A DNA stretch of 64,000 nucleotides from Pseudomonadota bacterium (GCA_029779845.1 JAKOZT010000092.1:107115-171114), one strand, 5' to 3'; positions 18,594 to 28,347 are shown, counted from the first letter of the stretch. The notes: generated by a model not told the origin, from the sequence alone. Program-made: numbers and translations.

Positions 18594-18881
18594 ATGAGCG
18601 CCGATTTCACCTCGATCCACAACTTCCACGAACGGGCCGTGTTCGAGGCCGTCGAGACGCGCGCCAAGCGCTTCGCGCACCTCGCCACGCCCGAGCTGCT
18701 GGCCGACATCGCCTGCGTGGCGCTGAACCGCCTGCCGCCGCGCTACATCCGCCACGAGGTGGATTTCGCCTTCTACCTGACCGACAAGGAACGCGCCGCC
18801 AACGCCCGCCTGGTGGCCGAGGCCGTGCAGTTCGCCTTCGAGTTCGTGCAGGCGCGCCGGGCGATGAAGGCGCGCGCCTGA
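18594..18881 (+). CDS. ComFB family (late competence development) protein
   Basis: 95 residues with the ComFB pattern: FHERAVFEAV at the start, then CVALNRLPPRYIRHEVDFAFYLT, which is strongly conserved. ComFB is an accessory protein in the competence operon of Bacillus; in proteobacteria it stands alone and recent work links the family to second-messenger binding. It is monocistronic after the nadAC terminator and faces a convergent small gene 7 bp away. Function in this organism is unknown. Confidence 0.85.
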   Translation: MSADFTSIHNFHERAVFEAVETRAKRFAHLATPELLADIACVALNRLPPRYIRHEVDFAFYLTDKERAANARLVAEAVQFAFEFVQARRAMKARA

Positions 18882-18888
18882 GGCCCGT

Positions 18889-19179
18889 TCAGAAGCCCGC
18901 TGCGGCACGCAGCGCGGTGACCGCCAGCGCCGCTGCCAGCCACGCGCCGATGCGCTTGAGCAGCGCGGTGTCGAGCGTGCGCGCGGGAGCGGCCTGAGCG
19001 CGCCCGAACCCGACCACGAAAGCGTGGGCAGGCAGCGCAATCACCAGCAAGGTCGCGACGATCAGCTCGAAGCCGCCTTCGGCCGCCGTGCCGCCGAAAC
19101 GTGCCCACAGGAACGGCCACGCGAGCGCGGCAACGATGCCGGCGACAGCGGCGGTCAGCGGTGTGGGGCGGAGGTTCAT
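18889..19179 (-). CDS. small hypothetical membrane protein
   Basis: 96 residues with three hydrophobic segments, roughly 9-28, 38-58 and 76-94, joined by short basic loops. No family is recognised. It follows the methionine aminopeptidase gene by 16 bp on the same strand, so it is probably co-transcribed with it. No clear ribosome-binding site is visible, so translation may be coupled to the upstream gene. Confidence 0.6.
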   Translation of the reverse strand: MNLRPTPLTAAVAGIVAALAWPFLWARFGGTAAEGGFELIVATLLVIALPAHAFVVGFGRAQAAPARTLDTALLKRIGAWLAAALAVTALRAAAGF

Positions 19180-19195
19180 GGGATGAGCGCCGGCA

Positions 19196-19942
19196 TCAAT
19201 GCTGCGTGACGACGATGGGCGCGCCCGTCGTGATGATCATCGTGTGTTCGTATTGAGCCGAGAGGTTTCCGCTCATGCCCGCCAGCGTCCAGCCGTCGGC
19301 CGTCTCGTTGACGATGCGGCTCTTGGTCGACAGGAAGGGCTCGATGGTGATGACCATTCCTTCTTGCAGGATGCGCTTGTCCGAGGGATCGAAGTAACCC
19401 GCAATGTGCTCCGGCGCCTCGTGCAAGGCGCGCCCGACGCCGTGGCTGCCGAGGTTCTCGATGACCTTGAAGCCGTAGGCCTTCGCGGTGCGCTCGATGG
19501 CCGCGCCGATCCGGTTGATCGGCTGCCCCGCCCGCGCGCCCTTCATCGCCTCGGCGAGCGCCATGCGCGTGGCGTGGCACAGGCGCGTCTTCTGCGGCGT
19601 GGTGGGCGGCACGACGGTCGTCCCCCCGGTATCGGCGAAGTAGCCGCCGAGCTCGGCCGACACGTCGACGTTCAGCACGTCTCCAGCACGGATGACCCGA
19701 TCGCCGGGAATCCCGTGCGCCGCTTCTTCATTGATACTGATGCAGGTCGAGCCCGGGAAGTTGTAGGTCAGCTTCGGCGCGGAGCGCGCGCCGCGCTCTT
19801 CCAGCAGACGCTCGCCGAGCCGATCGAGCTCGCGGGTCGTCATGCCGGGTTCGGCGGCGTCGAGCATGCGCTGCAGCACCAGCGAGACGATGCGGCCGAT
19901 GCGTTTCAGGGCGGCGACGTCGTCTTGGGTTTCGATGGTCAT
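19196..19942 (-). CDS. map: type I methionine aminopeptidase
   Basis: Removes N-terminal methionine from nascent proteins. 248 residues, similar to the 264-residue E. coli enzyme. The metal ligands are present: Asp in NVDVS, Asp in YFADTGGT, His in GSHGVGRALHEAP, Glu in TIEPF and Glu in QYEHTM; substrate-binding His is in AAHGIP. The usual GYHGD...RTF segment is replaced by GYFADTGGTTV, which marks it as a divergent copy. It lies between two small membrane-protein genes rather than beside rpsB, so it is probably an additional paralogue. Confidence 0.93.
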   Translation of the reverse strand: MTIETQDDVAALKRIGRIVSLVLQRMLDAAEPGMTTRELDRLGERLLEERGARSAPKLTYNFPGSTCISINEEAAHGIPGDRVIRAGDVLNVDVSAELGGYFADTGGTTVVPPTTPQKTRLCHATRMALAEAMKGARAGQPINRIGAAIERTAKAYGFKVIENLGSHGVGRALHEAPEHIAGYFDPSDKRILQEGMVITIEPFLSTKSRIVNETADGWTLAGMSGNLSAQYEHTMIITTGAPIVVTQH

Positions 19943-19961
19943 GTGGAGATCCAGCGAAGGG

Positions 19962-20330
19962 TCAGGCCCCAGGGCGTTGCAATCCTTGGGGAGTCCGGCC
20001 ATGAAGCAAGACCCAGAACGTGTAAACGCTCAGTGCGGTGCCGAGGGGGAAGTTGATGACGTGGAAGGCTGCGCTGAGCATGAGCAGTGGTCGGCCGATG
20101 GGTTTGGAGGCCAGGAAGGCGGCGGCTCCAATGAGCTCGATGCCTGCGACTATGCACAGGGCCGTGCCGACCACGAGCCCGACCGTGCCCATGAGCGACT
20201 TGACAAAGGGCGAGAGGGAACTGCTCGTGTACTGGCTGGCAGCCGTGGCCAAGATGACGCTGAGAACAACGATGATGGCCACGCCGGAGACGAGGTGCAG
20301 CCAGGCACAGAGACGGGGATGGTTGACCAT
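19962..20330 (-). CDS. small hypothetical membrane protein
   Basis: 122 residues with three to four hydrophobic segments (about 13-29, 46-74 and 80-108). The motif NFPLGTALSVYTFWVLL occurs in small membrane proteins of unknown function in proteobacteria. It is the first gene before map with 19 bp between them. Its base composition looks less GC-biased than the flanking efflux genes, which could mean transfer. No function can be assigned. Confidence 0.7.
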   Translation of the reverse strand: MVNHPRLCAWLHLVSGVAIIVVLSVILATAASQYTSSSLSPFVKSLMGTVGLVVGTALCIVAGIELIGAAAFLASKPIGRPLLMLSAAFHVINFPLGTALSVYTFWVLLHGRTPQGLQRPGA

Positions 20331-20367
20331 GTGCGCGTTGCGTGAAGAGTCTTCGTGCGGTTGTCCC

Positions 20368-23300
20368 TCAATGCACCACCGCCCCCTCCGGCGTCGTGAT
20401 CTCCCCCGGCACGCCCTTGCGCGCGAACAGCGTGTACATCGTCGGCACCACGAAGATGGTCAGCAGCGTGCCCACGCTCATGCCGCCCACGATCACCCAG
20501 CCGATCTGCTGACGGCTTTCGGCGCCGGCGCCGGTGGCGAGGGCGAGCGGCAGCGCGCCCAGCACCATCGCCGCGGTGGTCATCAGGATGGGGCGCAGGC
20601 GCAGCGACGCCGCTTCGGTCACCGCGGCGTGCACGTCGCGGCCCTGCTGGCGCAGCTGGTTGCTGAACTCGACGATGAGGATGCCGTGCTTGGTGATCAG
20701 GCCCACCAGCGTGATCAGCCCGATCTGCGAATAGACGTTGAGCGTGCCGCCGGTCAGCCGCATCGCGCCGAGCGCGCCGACCATCGACAGCGGCACCGCC
20801 AGCATGATCACGAACGGGTCGACGAAGCTCTCGAACTGCGCCGACAGCACCAGGAAGATGAACAGCAGCGCCAGCACGAACACCAGCCCGAGCGCGCCGC
20901 TGGACGAGCGGAACTCGCGCGACACGCCGTTCAGCTCGGTGGCGTAGCCCGGCTTCAGCACTTTGGCGGCGGTGGCGTCCATGAACTGCAGCGCCTCGCC
21001 GAGCGAGTAGTTCGGCGCGAGGTTGGCGGTGATGGCCACCGAGCGGCGCTGGTTGAAGTGGTTCAGCTCGCGCGGGCTCACCGATTCGGTCACCTTCACC
21101 AGCGAGGCCAGCGGCACCATCGCGGCGTTGCCGGCCGCGTCGGTGCGGCCGCGCACGAACATCTTGTCGATGTCCTCCGGCGTGGCGCGGCCGCGGCTTT
21201 CGGTCTGCACGATCACGTCGTACTGCTCGGCGTCGCGCTTGTAGCGCGTCACGTTGCGCCCGCCCAGCATGGTCTCGATGGTGCGCGCTACCTGCTCGAC
21301 GGCGATGCCGGCGTCGGCGGCGCGGTCGCGGTCGACCTGGATGAAGAGTTCGGGCTTGTTCAGCCGCAGGTCGATGTCGGGCTGCACGATGCCGGGGTTC
21401 TTCGCCATCTCGGCGAGCATCTGCTGCGCCACCTGCGCCATGTTGTCGTAGCTGTCGGAGCTGACGATCACGAAGTTGATCGGCCGCTCGCGGAAGCCCT
21501 GGCCCAGCGAGGGCGGCGTCACCGGGAAGGCGGTCACGCCGGGCAGCTGCGCGAACTTGGGCTGCAGCTCGCGCGCCAGCTGCTGGGTGCTGCGCTTGCG
21601 CTCGGTCCAGTCCACCGTGCGCAGCACCGCGATGCCCTGCGACACGGTCGGGTTGCCGGTGACGATGAAGACGCGGTCGAACTCCTCGTACTGCAGCGCG
21701 ATGCGCTCGATCGCCCGCATGTAGCGCTGCGTGTAGTCGAGCGTGGAGCCGTCGGGCGCGTTCACCGAGGTGAAGATCACGCCGCGGTCCTCGATCGGCG
21801 CCAGCTCGCTCTTGGCGCCCTTGAACAGCCACCAGCTCGCCGCGGCCGAGGCCAGCATCACCAGCAGCACCAGCCAGCGGCGCAGCAGCACCCAGCGCAG
21901 CGCGCCTTCGTAGCGCCGGCCGATGGCCACCAGCACGGCTTCCATCAACCGGTCGAAGCGGTTCGGCGCGCTCTCGTGGCGCAGCAGCTTGCTGCACATC
22001 ATCGGCGTCAGCGTCAGCGCGATGAAGCCCGACACCACCACCGCGCCGGCCAGCGTCAGCGCGAACTCGACGAACAGCCGCCCGGTGCGCCCGGGCGTGA
22101 AGGCCAGCGGCGCGAACACAGCGGCCAGCGTCATCGTCATCGCCACCACCGCGAAGCCGACCTCCTTGGCTCCCTTGAGCGCCGCCTGGAACGGCGCCAG
22201 CCCTTCCTCGACGTGGCGGAAGATGTTCTCCAGCACGACGATCGCGTCGTCGACCACCAGGCCGATGGCCAGCACCAGCGCGAGCAGCGTCAGCGTGTTG
22301 ACGGTGAAGCCCGACAGCGCCATCAATCCGAACGAGCCGATCAGGCTGACCGGAATCGTCACCAGCGGGATGATCGAGGCGCGCAGCGTGCGCAGGAACA
22401 CGAACACCACCAGTGCCACCAGCAGCACCGCCTCGGCGATGGTCTTGTAGACCGACTTGATCGAGCGGTCGATGAACACCGAGTTGTCGTTGGCCTGCTG
22501 CACGCGCACGCCGCTGGGCAGGTCCTGCTGGATCTTCGGGATCACCTCGCGCACGCCGGCCGACACCTCCAGCGGATTGGCGGTGGCCTGGCGGACCACC
22601 CCCATCGACACCGCGGGCACGCCGTTCAGCCGCACGCTGGAGCGCTCGCTGGCCGCGGCCTGCTCGATGCGCGCCACGTCGCGCAGGCGCACCACGTAGC
22701 CGGCAGCGTTCTTCAGCGCGATCTGCGCGAACTGCTCGGGCGTGGTCAGGTCGGTGCGCGCGGTGACGCTGAATTCGCGCTGCTGGCTCTCGATGCGCCC
22801 GGCCGGCACCTCGAGGTTCTGGCGCCGCAGCGCGTCTTCCACGTCCTGCACGGTGAGGCGGAAGGCGGCCAGCTTGTCGGGGTCGACCCAGACGCGCATC
22901 GAGAACAGCCGGTCGCCGTTGATGTTCACCTCGGCGACGCCGGGCACGGTCTGCAGGCGCGGCTTGACGATGCGGTTGATCAGGTCGGTCACCTCCAGCG
23001 GCGAGAGCGTCTCGCTGCTGAAGGCGAGCCAGACGGTCGGCGTGGCGTCGGCCTCCACCTTGGCGATCACCGGCTCGTCGATCGCGTCGGGCAGCTTGGC
23101 GCGCACGCGCGAGACGCGGTCGCGCACGTCGGCCGCGGCGGCCTCGGGGTTCTTGCTGAGCTTGAAGCGCGCGGTGATCTGGCTCTGCTCGCTGCGCGAG
23201 ATCGAGGTGACGATGTCGATGCCCTCGATGCCGGAGATCGAATCCTCCAGCGGCTTGGTCACCTGCGACTCGATCACCTCCGACGACGCGCCGGTGAGTT

Positions 23301-23448
23301 TGGTGGTCACGTTGACCACCGGCTCGTCGATGCGCGGGTATTCGCGCAGCTGCAGGCCCTTGAACGACACCGCGCCCACCAGCACCAGCAGCAGCGACAT
23401 CACGGTCGCGAACACCGGCCGGCGGATCGAAATCTCGGAGAGCTTCAT
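20368..23448 (-). CDS. RND efflux transporter permease
   Basis: 1026 residues, the size of the AcrB/HAE1 family inner-membrane proton-drug antiporters. The start MKLSEISIRRPVFA is typical. The proton-relay pair Asp-Asp lies in VVDDAIVVLEN near residue 400, and the matching lysine in GLITKHGILIVEF in the second half. Twelve membrane segments and two large periplasmic loops are evident. It forms an operon with the upstream adaptor through an ATGA overlap. No outer-membrane factor follows, so it must use a TolC-like protein encoded elsewhere. Substrates are not predictable. Confidence 0.95.
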   Translation of the reverse strand: MKLSEISIRRPVFATVMSLLLVLVGAVSFKGLQLREYPRIDEPVVNVTTKLTGASSEVIESQVTKPLEDSISGIEGIDIVTSISRSEQSQITARFKLSKNPEAAAADVRDRVSRVRAKLPDAIDEPVIAKVEADATPTVWLAFSSETLSPLEVTDLINRIVKPRLQTVPGVAEVNINGDRLFSMRVWVDPDKLAAFRLTVQDVEDALRRQNLEVPAGRIESQQREFSVTARTDLTTPEQFAQIALKNAAGYVVRLRDVARIEQAAASERSSVRLNGVPAVSMGVVRQATANPLEVSAGVREVIPKIQQDLPSGVRVQQANDNSVFIDRSIKSVYKTIAEAVLLVALVVFVFLRTLRASIIPLVTIPVSLIGSFGLMALSGFTVNTLTLLALVLAIGLVVDDAIVVLENIFRHVEEGLAPFQAALKGAKEVGFAVVAMTMTLAAVFAPLAFTPGRTGRLFVEFALTLAGAVVVSGFIALTLTPMMCSKLLRHESAPNRFDRLMEAVLVAIGRRYEGALRWVLLRRWLVLLVMLASAAASWWLFKGAKSELAPIEDRGVIFTSVNAPDGSTLDYTQRYMRAIERIALQYEEFDRVFIVTGNPTVSQGIAVLRTVDWTERKRSTQQLARELQPKFAQLPGVTAFPVTPPSLGQGFRERPINFVIVSSDSYDNMAQVAQQMLAEMAKNPGIVQPDIDLRLNKPELFIQVDRDRAADAGIAVEQVARTIETMLGGRNVTRYKRDAEQYDVIVQTESRGRATPEDIDKMFVRGRTDAAGNAAMVPLASLVKVTESVSPRELNHFNQRRSVAITANLAPNYSLGEALQFMDATAAKVLKPGYATELNGVSREFRSSSGALGLVFVLALLFIFLVLSAQFESFVDPFVIMLAVPLSMVGALGAMRLTGGTLNVYSQIGLITLVGLITKHGILIVEFSNQLRQQGRDVHAAVTEAASLRLRPILMTTAAMVLGALPLALATGAGAESRQQIGWVIVGGMSVGTLLTIFVVPTMYTLFARKGVPGEITTPEGAVVH

Positions 23449-24569
23449 CGCGCCGCGCCGATCTCGACCGGGTTGACCGGCAGCTTGTCGCCGCGCAGCA
23501 GCCTGGCCTGGCCGGCGGTGACCACCACATCGCCGGCGGCCACGCCGTCGAGGATCTCGACGCGCCCGGGCAGGCGCATGCCGATGCGCGCCTCGATGCG
23601 CTGCGAGACCTTGCCGTCGGGCGTGTCGACCACCTTGATCAGGTACTGCCTGCCGCCTTGCGGCACCAGCGCCTCCTCGGGCACCACCACGGCCTGCTCG
23701 CGCACCGCGAACACGGTGCGCGTGCGCGCGAACATGCCGGCCTTCAGCTCGCCCTTGGGGTTGGGCAGCCGCGCGCGCACCAGCAGCGAACGGCCGTTGG
23801 CATCGAGCTGCGAATCCACCGCGTCGATGCGGCCCTGGAAGCTGCGCCCGGGCAGCGCGTCGACCTGCACGTCGACCGGCTGGCCGGGCTTCAGGCGCGC
23901 GAGGTAGCGCTCGGGCAGGCGGAAGTCGACCGACATCGAGGACGCGTCCTCGATGTTGACGAGGTCGGCGCCGTCCTTGACGAAATCGCCCAGGCTCACC
24001 AGCGCGATGCCGGCCACGCCGTCGAAGGGCGCGACGATGCGCATGCGCTCGACCTGCGCGCGCGACAGCGCCACCTGCGCCTCGGCCACCTCGAGCGCGG
24101 CGGCGCTCTGGTCGACCGCGCTGGCGCTGACGAAGTTCTGCGCCACCAGCTCGCGGTTGCGCTGCAGGTTGGTGCGCGCGATGCTGGCCTGCGCCTGGGA
24201 CTGCTGCAGCTGCGCGCGCTGCAGGGTGTCGTCGAGCTGCACCAGCAGCTGGCTGCGCCGCACGCGCTGGCCGTCGGCGAAGCCGATGCGCGCGATGCGC
24301 CCGGGCACCTCGGGGCGCAGCATCACGCCCTGCTTCGAGCGCAGCGAGCCGACCGATTGCGCGTCGTCCTCGATGCGCACGGCGACGGCGCGCGCCACTT
24401 CGACAGTTGCCGGCCCGCCGGTCGCGCCCGTGTCCGCCGGCGTGGCGGCGCGCGGCGGCGCCCCGGCGCTCTGCGGGGCGGGGGCCGGCGTGCGGTTCTG
24501 GTACCACCAGGAGGCGGTGGCGGCGACGGCGATGCCGATCACGGCGACGACGGTGTGCAATGTCTTCAA
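23445..24569 (-). CDS. RND efflux periplasmic adaptor (membrane fusion protein)
   Basis: 374 residues. An N-terminal anchor (VVAVIGIAVAATASWWY) is followed by an Ala/Pro linker, a biotinyl-lipoyl domain (VPGRIARIGFADGQRV), a coiled-coil hairpin rich in Gln/Ala near 110-170, a second lipoyl half (APFDGVAGIALVSLGDFV), a beta-barrel, and a membrane-proximal domain. It links the permease to an outer-membrane channel. First gene of the two-gene efflux operon; no regulator is adjacent. Confidence 0.94.
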   Translation of the reverse strand: MKTLHTVVAVIGIAVAATASWWYQNRTPAPAPQSAGAPPRAATPADTGATGGPATVEVARAVAVRIEDDAQSVGSLRSKQGVMLRPEVPGRIARIGFADGQRVRRSQLLVQLDDTLQRAQLQQSQAQASIARTNLQRNRELVAQNFVSASAVDQSAAALEVAEAQVALSRAQVERMRIVAPFDGVAGIALVSLGDFVKDGADLVNIEDASSMSVDFRLPERYLARLKPGQPVDVQVDALPGRSFQGRIDAVDSQLDANGRSLLVRARLPNPKGELKAGMFARTRTVFAVREQAVVVPEEALVPQGGRQYLIKVVDTPDGKVSQRIEARIGMRLPGRVEILDGVAAGDVVVTAGQARLLRGDKLPVNPVEIGAAR

Positions 24570-24629
24570 GTCAACGGGTCGGTTGTTTGTTGCGAACTGT
24601 AGCCTTCGCCCGGCGAACCCGCGGGGCGC

Positions 24630-25091
24630 TCAGGCAATCGAGGCCACGCCGCGGTTGGCCAGCGCATCGGCGCGCTCGTTGCCCGGGTCGCCGGCGTGGC
24701 CCTTGACCCAGCGCCACTCGACGTGGTGCAGCTTGCGCAAGGCATCGAGCCGCTGCCACAGCTCGGCGTTCTTCACCGGCTTCTTGTCGGCGGTTTTCCA
24801 GCCGCGCTGCTGCCAGCCATGGATCCACTCGGTGATGCCCTTGCGCACGTACTCGCTGTCGGTGTGCACGGTGACGTCGCAGGTTCGCTTGAGCGAGGCC
24901 AGCGCCTCGATCACCGCGGTCAGCTCCATGCGGTTGTTGGTGGTGAGCTTCTCGCCGCCGAACAGTTCCTTCTCGTGGCCGCCGGCCGAGAGCCAGGCGC
25001 CCCAGCCGCCCGGGCCGGGATTGCCCTTGCAGGCGCCGTCGGTATAGATTGTCACTTGCGGCCGCTGGATGGCCGCGTGGCTGGTCGTCAT
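24630..25091 (-). CDS. rnhA: ribonuclease HI
   Basis: Degrades the RNA strand of RNA-DNA hybrids. 153 residues, normal length. The catalytic carboxylates are in [33 protein letters not shown] and the C-terminal NERADALA; the handle region [12 protein letters not shown] is present. The start overlaps the stop of the upstream methyltransferase as ATGA, a pairing also common in other betaproteobacteria. Confidence 0.97.
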   Translation of the reverse strand: MTTSHAAIQRPQVTIYTDGACKGNPGPGGWGAWLSAGGHEKELFGGEKLTTNNRMELTAVIEALASLKRTCDVTVHTDSEYVRKGITEWIHGWQQRGWKTADKKPVKNAELWQRLDALRKLHHVEWRWVKGHAGDPGNERADALANRGVASIA

Positions 25092-25906
25092 GCAATCTCT
25101 TTCTCGCGCTCGCGGCGCTGCTTGTGCGTGGCCACCACCGCGCCGGCCTTGGCGCGCTGGGGCTGCTGGTCGCGCGCCAGGCCGACGATGCGCATGCCGC
25201 GCACGCGCTTGACCGCGACCACGAAATAGGCCGCGCCGAACACCGGCCACCAGCGCTCGCCGTGGCCGTCCATCCAGGCGCAGCGCTGCAGCCAGCGCTC
25301 GGAGGCCACCGGCAGCCGGTAGCAGCCGAAGCGGCCCGACTCGACCTCGAAGCTGAGCAGTTGCAGCCAGTCGCGCAGGCGCCGGTAGCCGAGGAACTCG
25401 CCGCGCGGCGGCAGGAACAGCGGCCGGCGCCGCGCGATGCCGACGCCGAGCCGCAGCCGGCCGAGGCGCTGGCGCAGCCCCCACAGGCTGGCCGGGTTGA
25501 AACCCACCACGACGACGCGGCCTTCCGGCCGCAGCACGCGCTCGACCTCGCGCAGCGTCTGGTGCGGGTCGTGCGCCAGCTCGAGCGTGTGCGGCAGCAC
25601 GACCAGATCGAGGCTGGCGCTGTCGAAGGGCAGCGCGTCGTAGTCGAGCTGCAGCGCGATCGCGGCGCGCGGCAGCGCGGCGTCGCCTTCGGTGCGGCAG
25701 TCGCCTTCGTCGACCGCGACCCAGCGGTGCGGCATGCGGTTGGCGCGCAGCGCATCGAGTTCGGGCAGGCCGATCTGCAACGCATGGAAGCCGAACAGGT
25801 CGGCCACCGCGAGATCCAGATGGCGCTGTTCCCACTCGAGCAGGTAACGCCCCGCCGGGGTCGCGAGCCAGGAGGCCAAACCTATAATTCGCTCGCTTCG
25901 CGCCAT
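25088..25906 (-). CDS. class I SAM-dependent methyltransferase
   Basis: 272 residues. The middle shows a Methyltransf_11-like fold: an acidic-loop region, [19 protein letters not shown], the helix [26 protein letters not shown], and a C-terminal basic tail. Its position directly before rnhA is conserved in Burkholderiales. The classic glycine motif I is weak, so the substrate is unknown. The ATG at 25906 overlaps the divergent gloB ATG (shared CATG); a longer start at 25939 would overlap gloB coding sequence. Confidence 0.85.
   Translation of the reverse strand: MARSERIIGLASWLATPAGRYLLEWEQRHLDLAVADLFGFHALQIGLPELDALRANRMPHRWVAVDEGDCRTEGDAALPRAAIALQLDYDALPFDSASLDLVVLPHTLELAHDPHQTLREVERVLRPEGRVVVVGFNPASLWGLRQRLGRLRLGVGIARRRPLFLPPRGEFLGYRRLRDWLQLLSFEVESGRFGCYRLPVASERWLQRCAWMDGHGERWWPVFGAAYFVVAVKRVRGMRIVGLARDQQPQRAKAGAVVATHKQRREREKEIA
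25883..25888 (+). promoter_or_regulatory. TATAAT -10 element of gloB inside the methyltransferase gene
   Basis: A perfect TATAAT lies 16 bases before the gloB ATG. Because the methyltransferase start codon overlaps that of gloB, this promoter lies within codons 6-8 of the opposite-strand gene. A matching -35 is not obvious. Confidence 0.6.
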
Positions 25907-26678
25907 GAATCCGATCGCCTTGCCCGCCTTCACCGACAACTACATCTGGATGCTGCACGACGGCACCGATGCGGTGGTCGTCGACCCAGGTGACGCGGCG
26001 CCGGTGCTGGCGGCGCTCGACGAGCGTCAGCTGGCGCTGGCCGCGATTCTAGTGACGCATCACCATGGCGACCATGTCGGCGGCGTCGATGCACTGCGGC
26101 CGCATCTGAAAGGCCCGGTCTACGGCCCGAAGCGCGAGGACATTCCGGCGCCCTTCGTGCCGCTGGCCGGCGGCGACCGCATCGACGTGCTCGGCAAGCA
26201 CATCACGGTGCTCGACGTGCCGGGGCACACTGCCGGGCACATCGCGTACTTCATCGAGAACAACGACGGCGACGCGCCGCTGCTGTTCTGCGGCGACACG
26301 CTGTTCTCGGCCGGCTGCGGCCGGCTCTTCGAGGGCACGGCCGAGCAGATGCACGCCTCGCTCGAACGACTCGCCGCGCTGCCCGGCAACACGCGGGTGT
26401 GCTGCGCGCACGAGTACACCCTGGCCAACCTGAAGTTCGCGCGCGCCGTCGAGCCCGGCAACGCCGCGCTGGCGCGCTACCAGGCCGAATGCGAGGCGGC
26501 ACGCGCCGCCGGCCGGCCGACGCTGCCCGCGCTGCTGGCCACCGAGCGCGCGGTCAACCCCTTCCTGCGCTGCGCGGAGCCCGAGGTGATCGCCGCCGCA
26601 CGCACGCATGGCGCGGCCGGCACGGCCGGCGCCGAAGTCTTTGCGGCGCTGCGCCGCTGGAAGAACGAATTCCGATGA
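25905..26678 (+). CDS. gloB: hydroxyacylglutathione hydrolase (glyoxalase II)
   Basis: Hydrolyses S-lactoylglutathione to lactate and glutathione in methylglyoxal detoxification. 257 residues. The metallo-beta-lactamase motif THHHGDH lies near residues 51-57, and further metal ligands are in [24 protein letters not shown] and CAHEYT. The C-terminal substrate-binding domain ends in RRWKNEFR. It overlaps the downstream mltD start as ATGA. Confidence 0.95.
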   Translation: MNPIALPAFTDNYIWMLHDGTDAVVVDPGDAAPVLAALDERQLALAAILVTHHHGDHVGGVDALRPHLKGPVYGPKREDIPAPFVPLAGGDRIDVLGKHITVLDVPGHTAGHIAYFIENNDGDAPLLFCGDTLFSAGCGRLFEGTAEQMHASLERLAALPGNTRVCCAHEYTLANLKFARAVEPGNAALARYQAECEAARAAGRPTLPALLATERAVNPFLRCAEPEVIAAARTHGAAGTAGAEVFAALRRWKNEFR

Positions 26679-28312
26679 GGCCATTCCCGAACGCGGCCGC
26701 GTCCGCCCTCACCTGGCTGATGCTGGCCGCTCTGGCGGGCTGCGCGAGCGTGCAGAACACCGACGCGCCGCCCCCCGCCGCGCCGCTCGATGCGCCCGCT
26801 GCACCTCCGGCTCCCGCCGCCGAACCCGTCGCGCCGCCTGCCGCCGAGACCACGCCGCCGGCGCCCACGCTGGCGCCGGTCGTTCCGGCCCAGGCCGAAG
26901 ACCCGGCGCCCGCGCCGCCGGCCGTCGACCCACTGCGCCCCGAGGTGCCGCTGGACCTGGAAGACCGCAGCGCGCAGACCGACCTGTGGCAGCGCGTGCG
27001 CAACGGCTTCGTGCTCGGCGACCTCGACGGCGACCTGGTGCGCAACCGCGAGCGCTGGTACGCCGAGCGGCCCGACTACGTGCAGCGCATGACCGACCGC
27101 GGCGGGCGCTACCTGTTCCACATCCTCGAGGAAGTCGAGAAGCGCGGCCTGCCCACCGAGCTGGCGCTGCTGCCCTTCATCGAAAGCGCCTTCAACCCGG
27201 AGGCGCTGTCCTCGGCCAAGGCCTCGGGCATCTGGCAGTTCATGCCGGCCACCGGGCGCCACTTCGAGCTGCGCCAGAACGTCTTCCGCGACGACCGCCG
27301 CGACGTGCTCGCCTCGACGCGCGCCGCGCTCGACTACCTCGAGCGCCTGCACGGCATGTTCGGCGACTGGCACCTCGCGCTGGCGGCCTACAACTGGGGC
27401 GAGGGCAACGTGCAGCGCGCCATCGCGAAGAACCGCCGCGACGGCCTGGCCACCGACTACGAGAGCCTGCGCATGCCGGCCGAAACGCGCTGGTACGTGC
27501 CCAAGCTGCAGGCGGTGAAGAACATCGTCGCGCGGCCGGCCGACTTCGGGCTGAACCTGCCGCCGCTGGCGAATCACCCGTACTTCGTCGCGGTGGCGAT
27601 CGAGCGCGACATCGACGTCGCGCTGGCGGCGAAGCTGGCGCAGCTGCCGCTGGACGAATTCCGCGCGCTGAATCCGCAGATGAACAAGCCGGTGATCCTG
27701 GCCGCCGGCACGCCGCAGGTGCTGCTGCCCTACGACAACGCCAACCGCTTCGTGCGCGCGCTGCCGGCGCACCGCGGCCCGCTGGCGAGCTGGACGGCCT
27801 GGGTGGCGCTGAAGACGCTCAAGCCCTCGGAAGCGGCGCGCCAGGTCGGCATGAGCGAGGACGATCTGCGCGAGGTGAACAAGATCCCGCCGCGCATGCT
27901 GGTGAAGGCCGGCTCGACGCTGCTGGTGCCGCGCAGCCCGCACCGCGAGGCGGATGTCTCCGAGCACCTGGCCGAGAACGCGACGATGGCACTGACCCCC
28001 GAAGGCCCGGCGCTCAGGCGCGTGGCGCTGAAGGCGGGCAAGCGCGACAGCGTGGCCAGCGTGGCGAAGCGCTACCGCGTCAGCGCCTCGCAGGTGGCGC
28101 AGTGGAACGGCGTCGGCGCCGGTTCGCACTTCCGGCCCGGGCAGGCCATCATCGTCTACGTGGCGCAGAAGTCGGCGGCCAAGGCGGCGCCGAAGTCGAC
28201 ACGCGCGGTGGCCGTGAAGGGGGCGACGAAGGTGGCGGCCAAAGGGACGGCGAAAGCCGCGCCGGCGAAGAAGAAGGCCTCCGCCGCGCCCCAGAAGCGC
28301 AAGCACAAGTAG
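26675..28312 (+). CDS. mltD: membrane-bound lytic murein transglycosylase D, lipoprotein
   Basis: 545 residues. A lipobox LAGCAS near residue 24 predicts a lipoprotein. A long Pro/Ala linker follows. The SLT domain has catalytic Glu in LPFIESAFNPEALSS near 169, then ASGIWQFMP and LALAAYNWGEGNVQRAI. Two LysM-like peptidoglycan-binding segments lie near 390-422 and 455-490, and the tail is Lys/Ala-rich. It cleaves peptidoglycan between MurNAc and GlcNAc in the periplasm. It is co-transcribed with gloB, a pairing also found in E. coli. Confidence 0.94.
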   Translation: MRPFPNAAASALTWLMLAALAGCASVQNTDAPPPAAPLDAPAAPPAPAAEPVAPPAAETTPPAPTLAPVVPAQAEDPAPAPPAVDPLRPEVPLDLEDRSAQTDLWQRVRNGFVLGDLDGDLVRNRERWYAERPDYVQRMTDRGGRYLFHILEEVEKRGLPTELALLPFIESAFNPEALSSAKASGIWQFMPATGRHFELRQNVFRDDRRDVLASTRAALDYLERLHGMFGDWHLALAAYNWGEGNVQRAIAKNRRDGLATDYESLRMPAETRWYVPKLQAVKNIVARPADFGLNLPPLANHPYFVAVAIERDIDVALAAKLAQLPLDEFRALNPQMNKPVILAAGTPQVLLPYDNANRFVRALPAHRGPLASWTAWVALKTLKPSEAARQVGMSEDDLREVNKIPPRMLVKAGSTLLVPRSPHREADVSEHLAENATMALTPEGPALRRVALKAGKRDSVASVAKRYRVSASQVAQWNGVGAGSHFRPGQAIIVYVAQKSAAKAAPKSTRAVAVKGATKVAAKGTAKAAPAKKKASAAPQKRKHK

Positions 28313-28321
28313 CACCTGCCG

Positions 28322-28347
28322 CTCAGCGCCGGTAACTCAGCGCCGGT
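28322..28347. repeat. short tandem duplication at the recR 3' end
   Basis: CTCAGCGCCGGT occurs at 28322-28333 and again at 28336-28347, and a partial third copy (GCTCAGCGC) follows at 28349. The recR stop codon lies in the second copy. It looks like replication slippage that duplicated the end of recR, without affecting the protein. Confidence 0.6.

Noticed and set aside
20038..23907. A 1289-codon plus-strand open frame opposite the RND permease
   Set aside because: Composition is dominated by His, Arg, Ala, Gln and Asp, no domain is visible, and the opposite strand encodes a complete RND permease.
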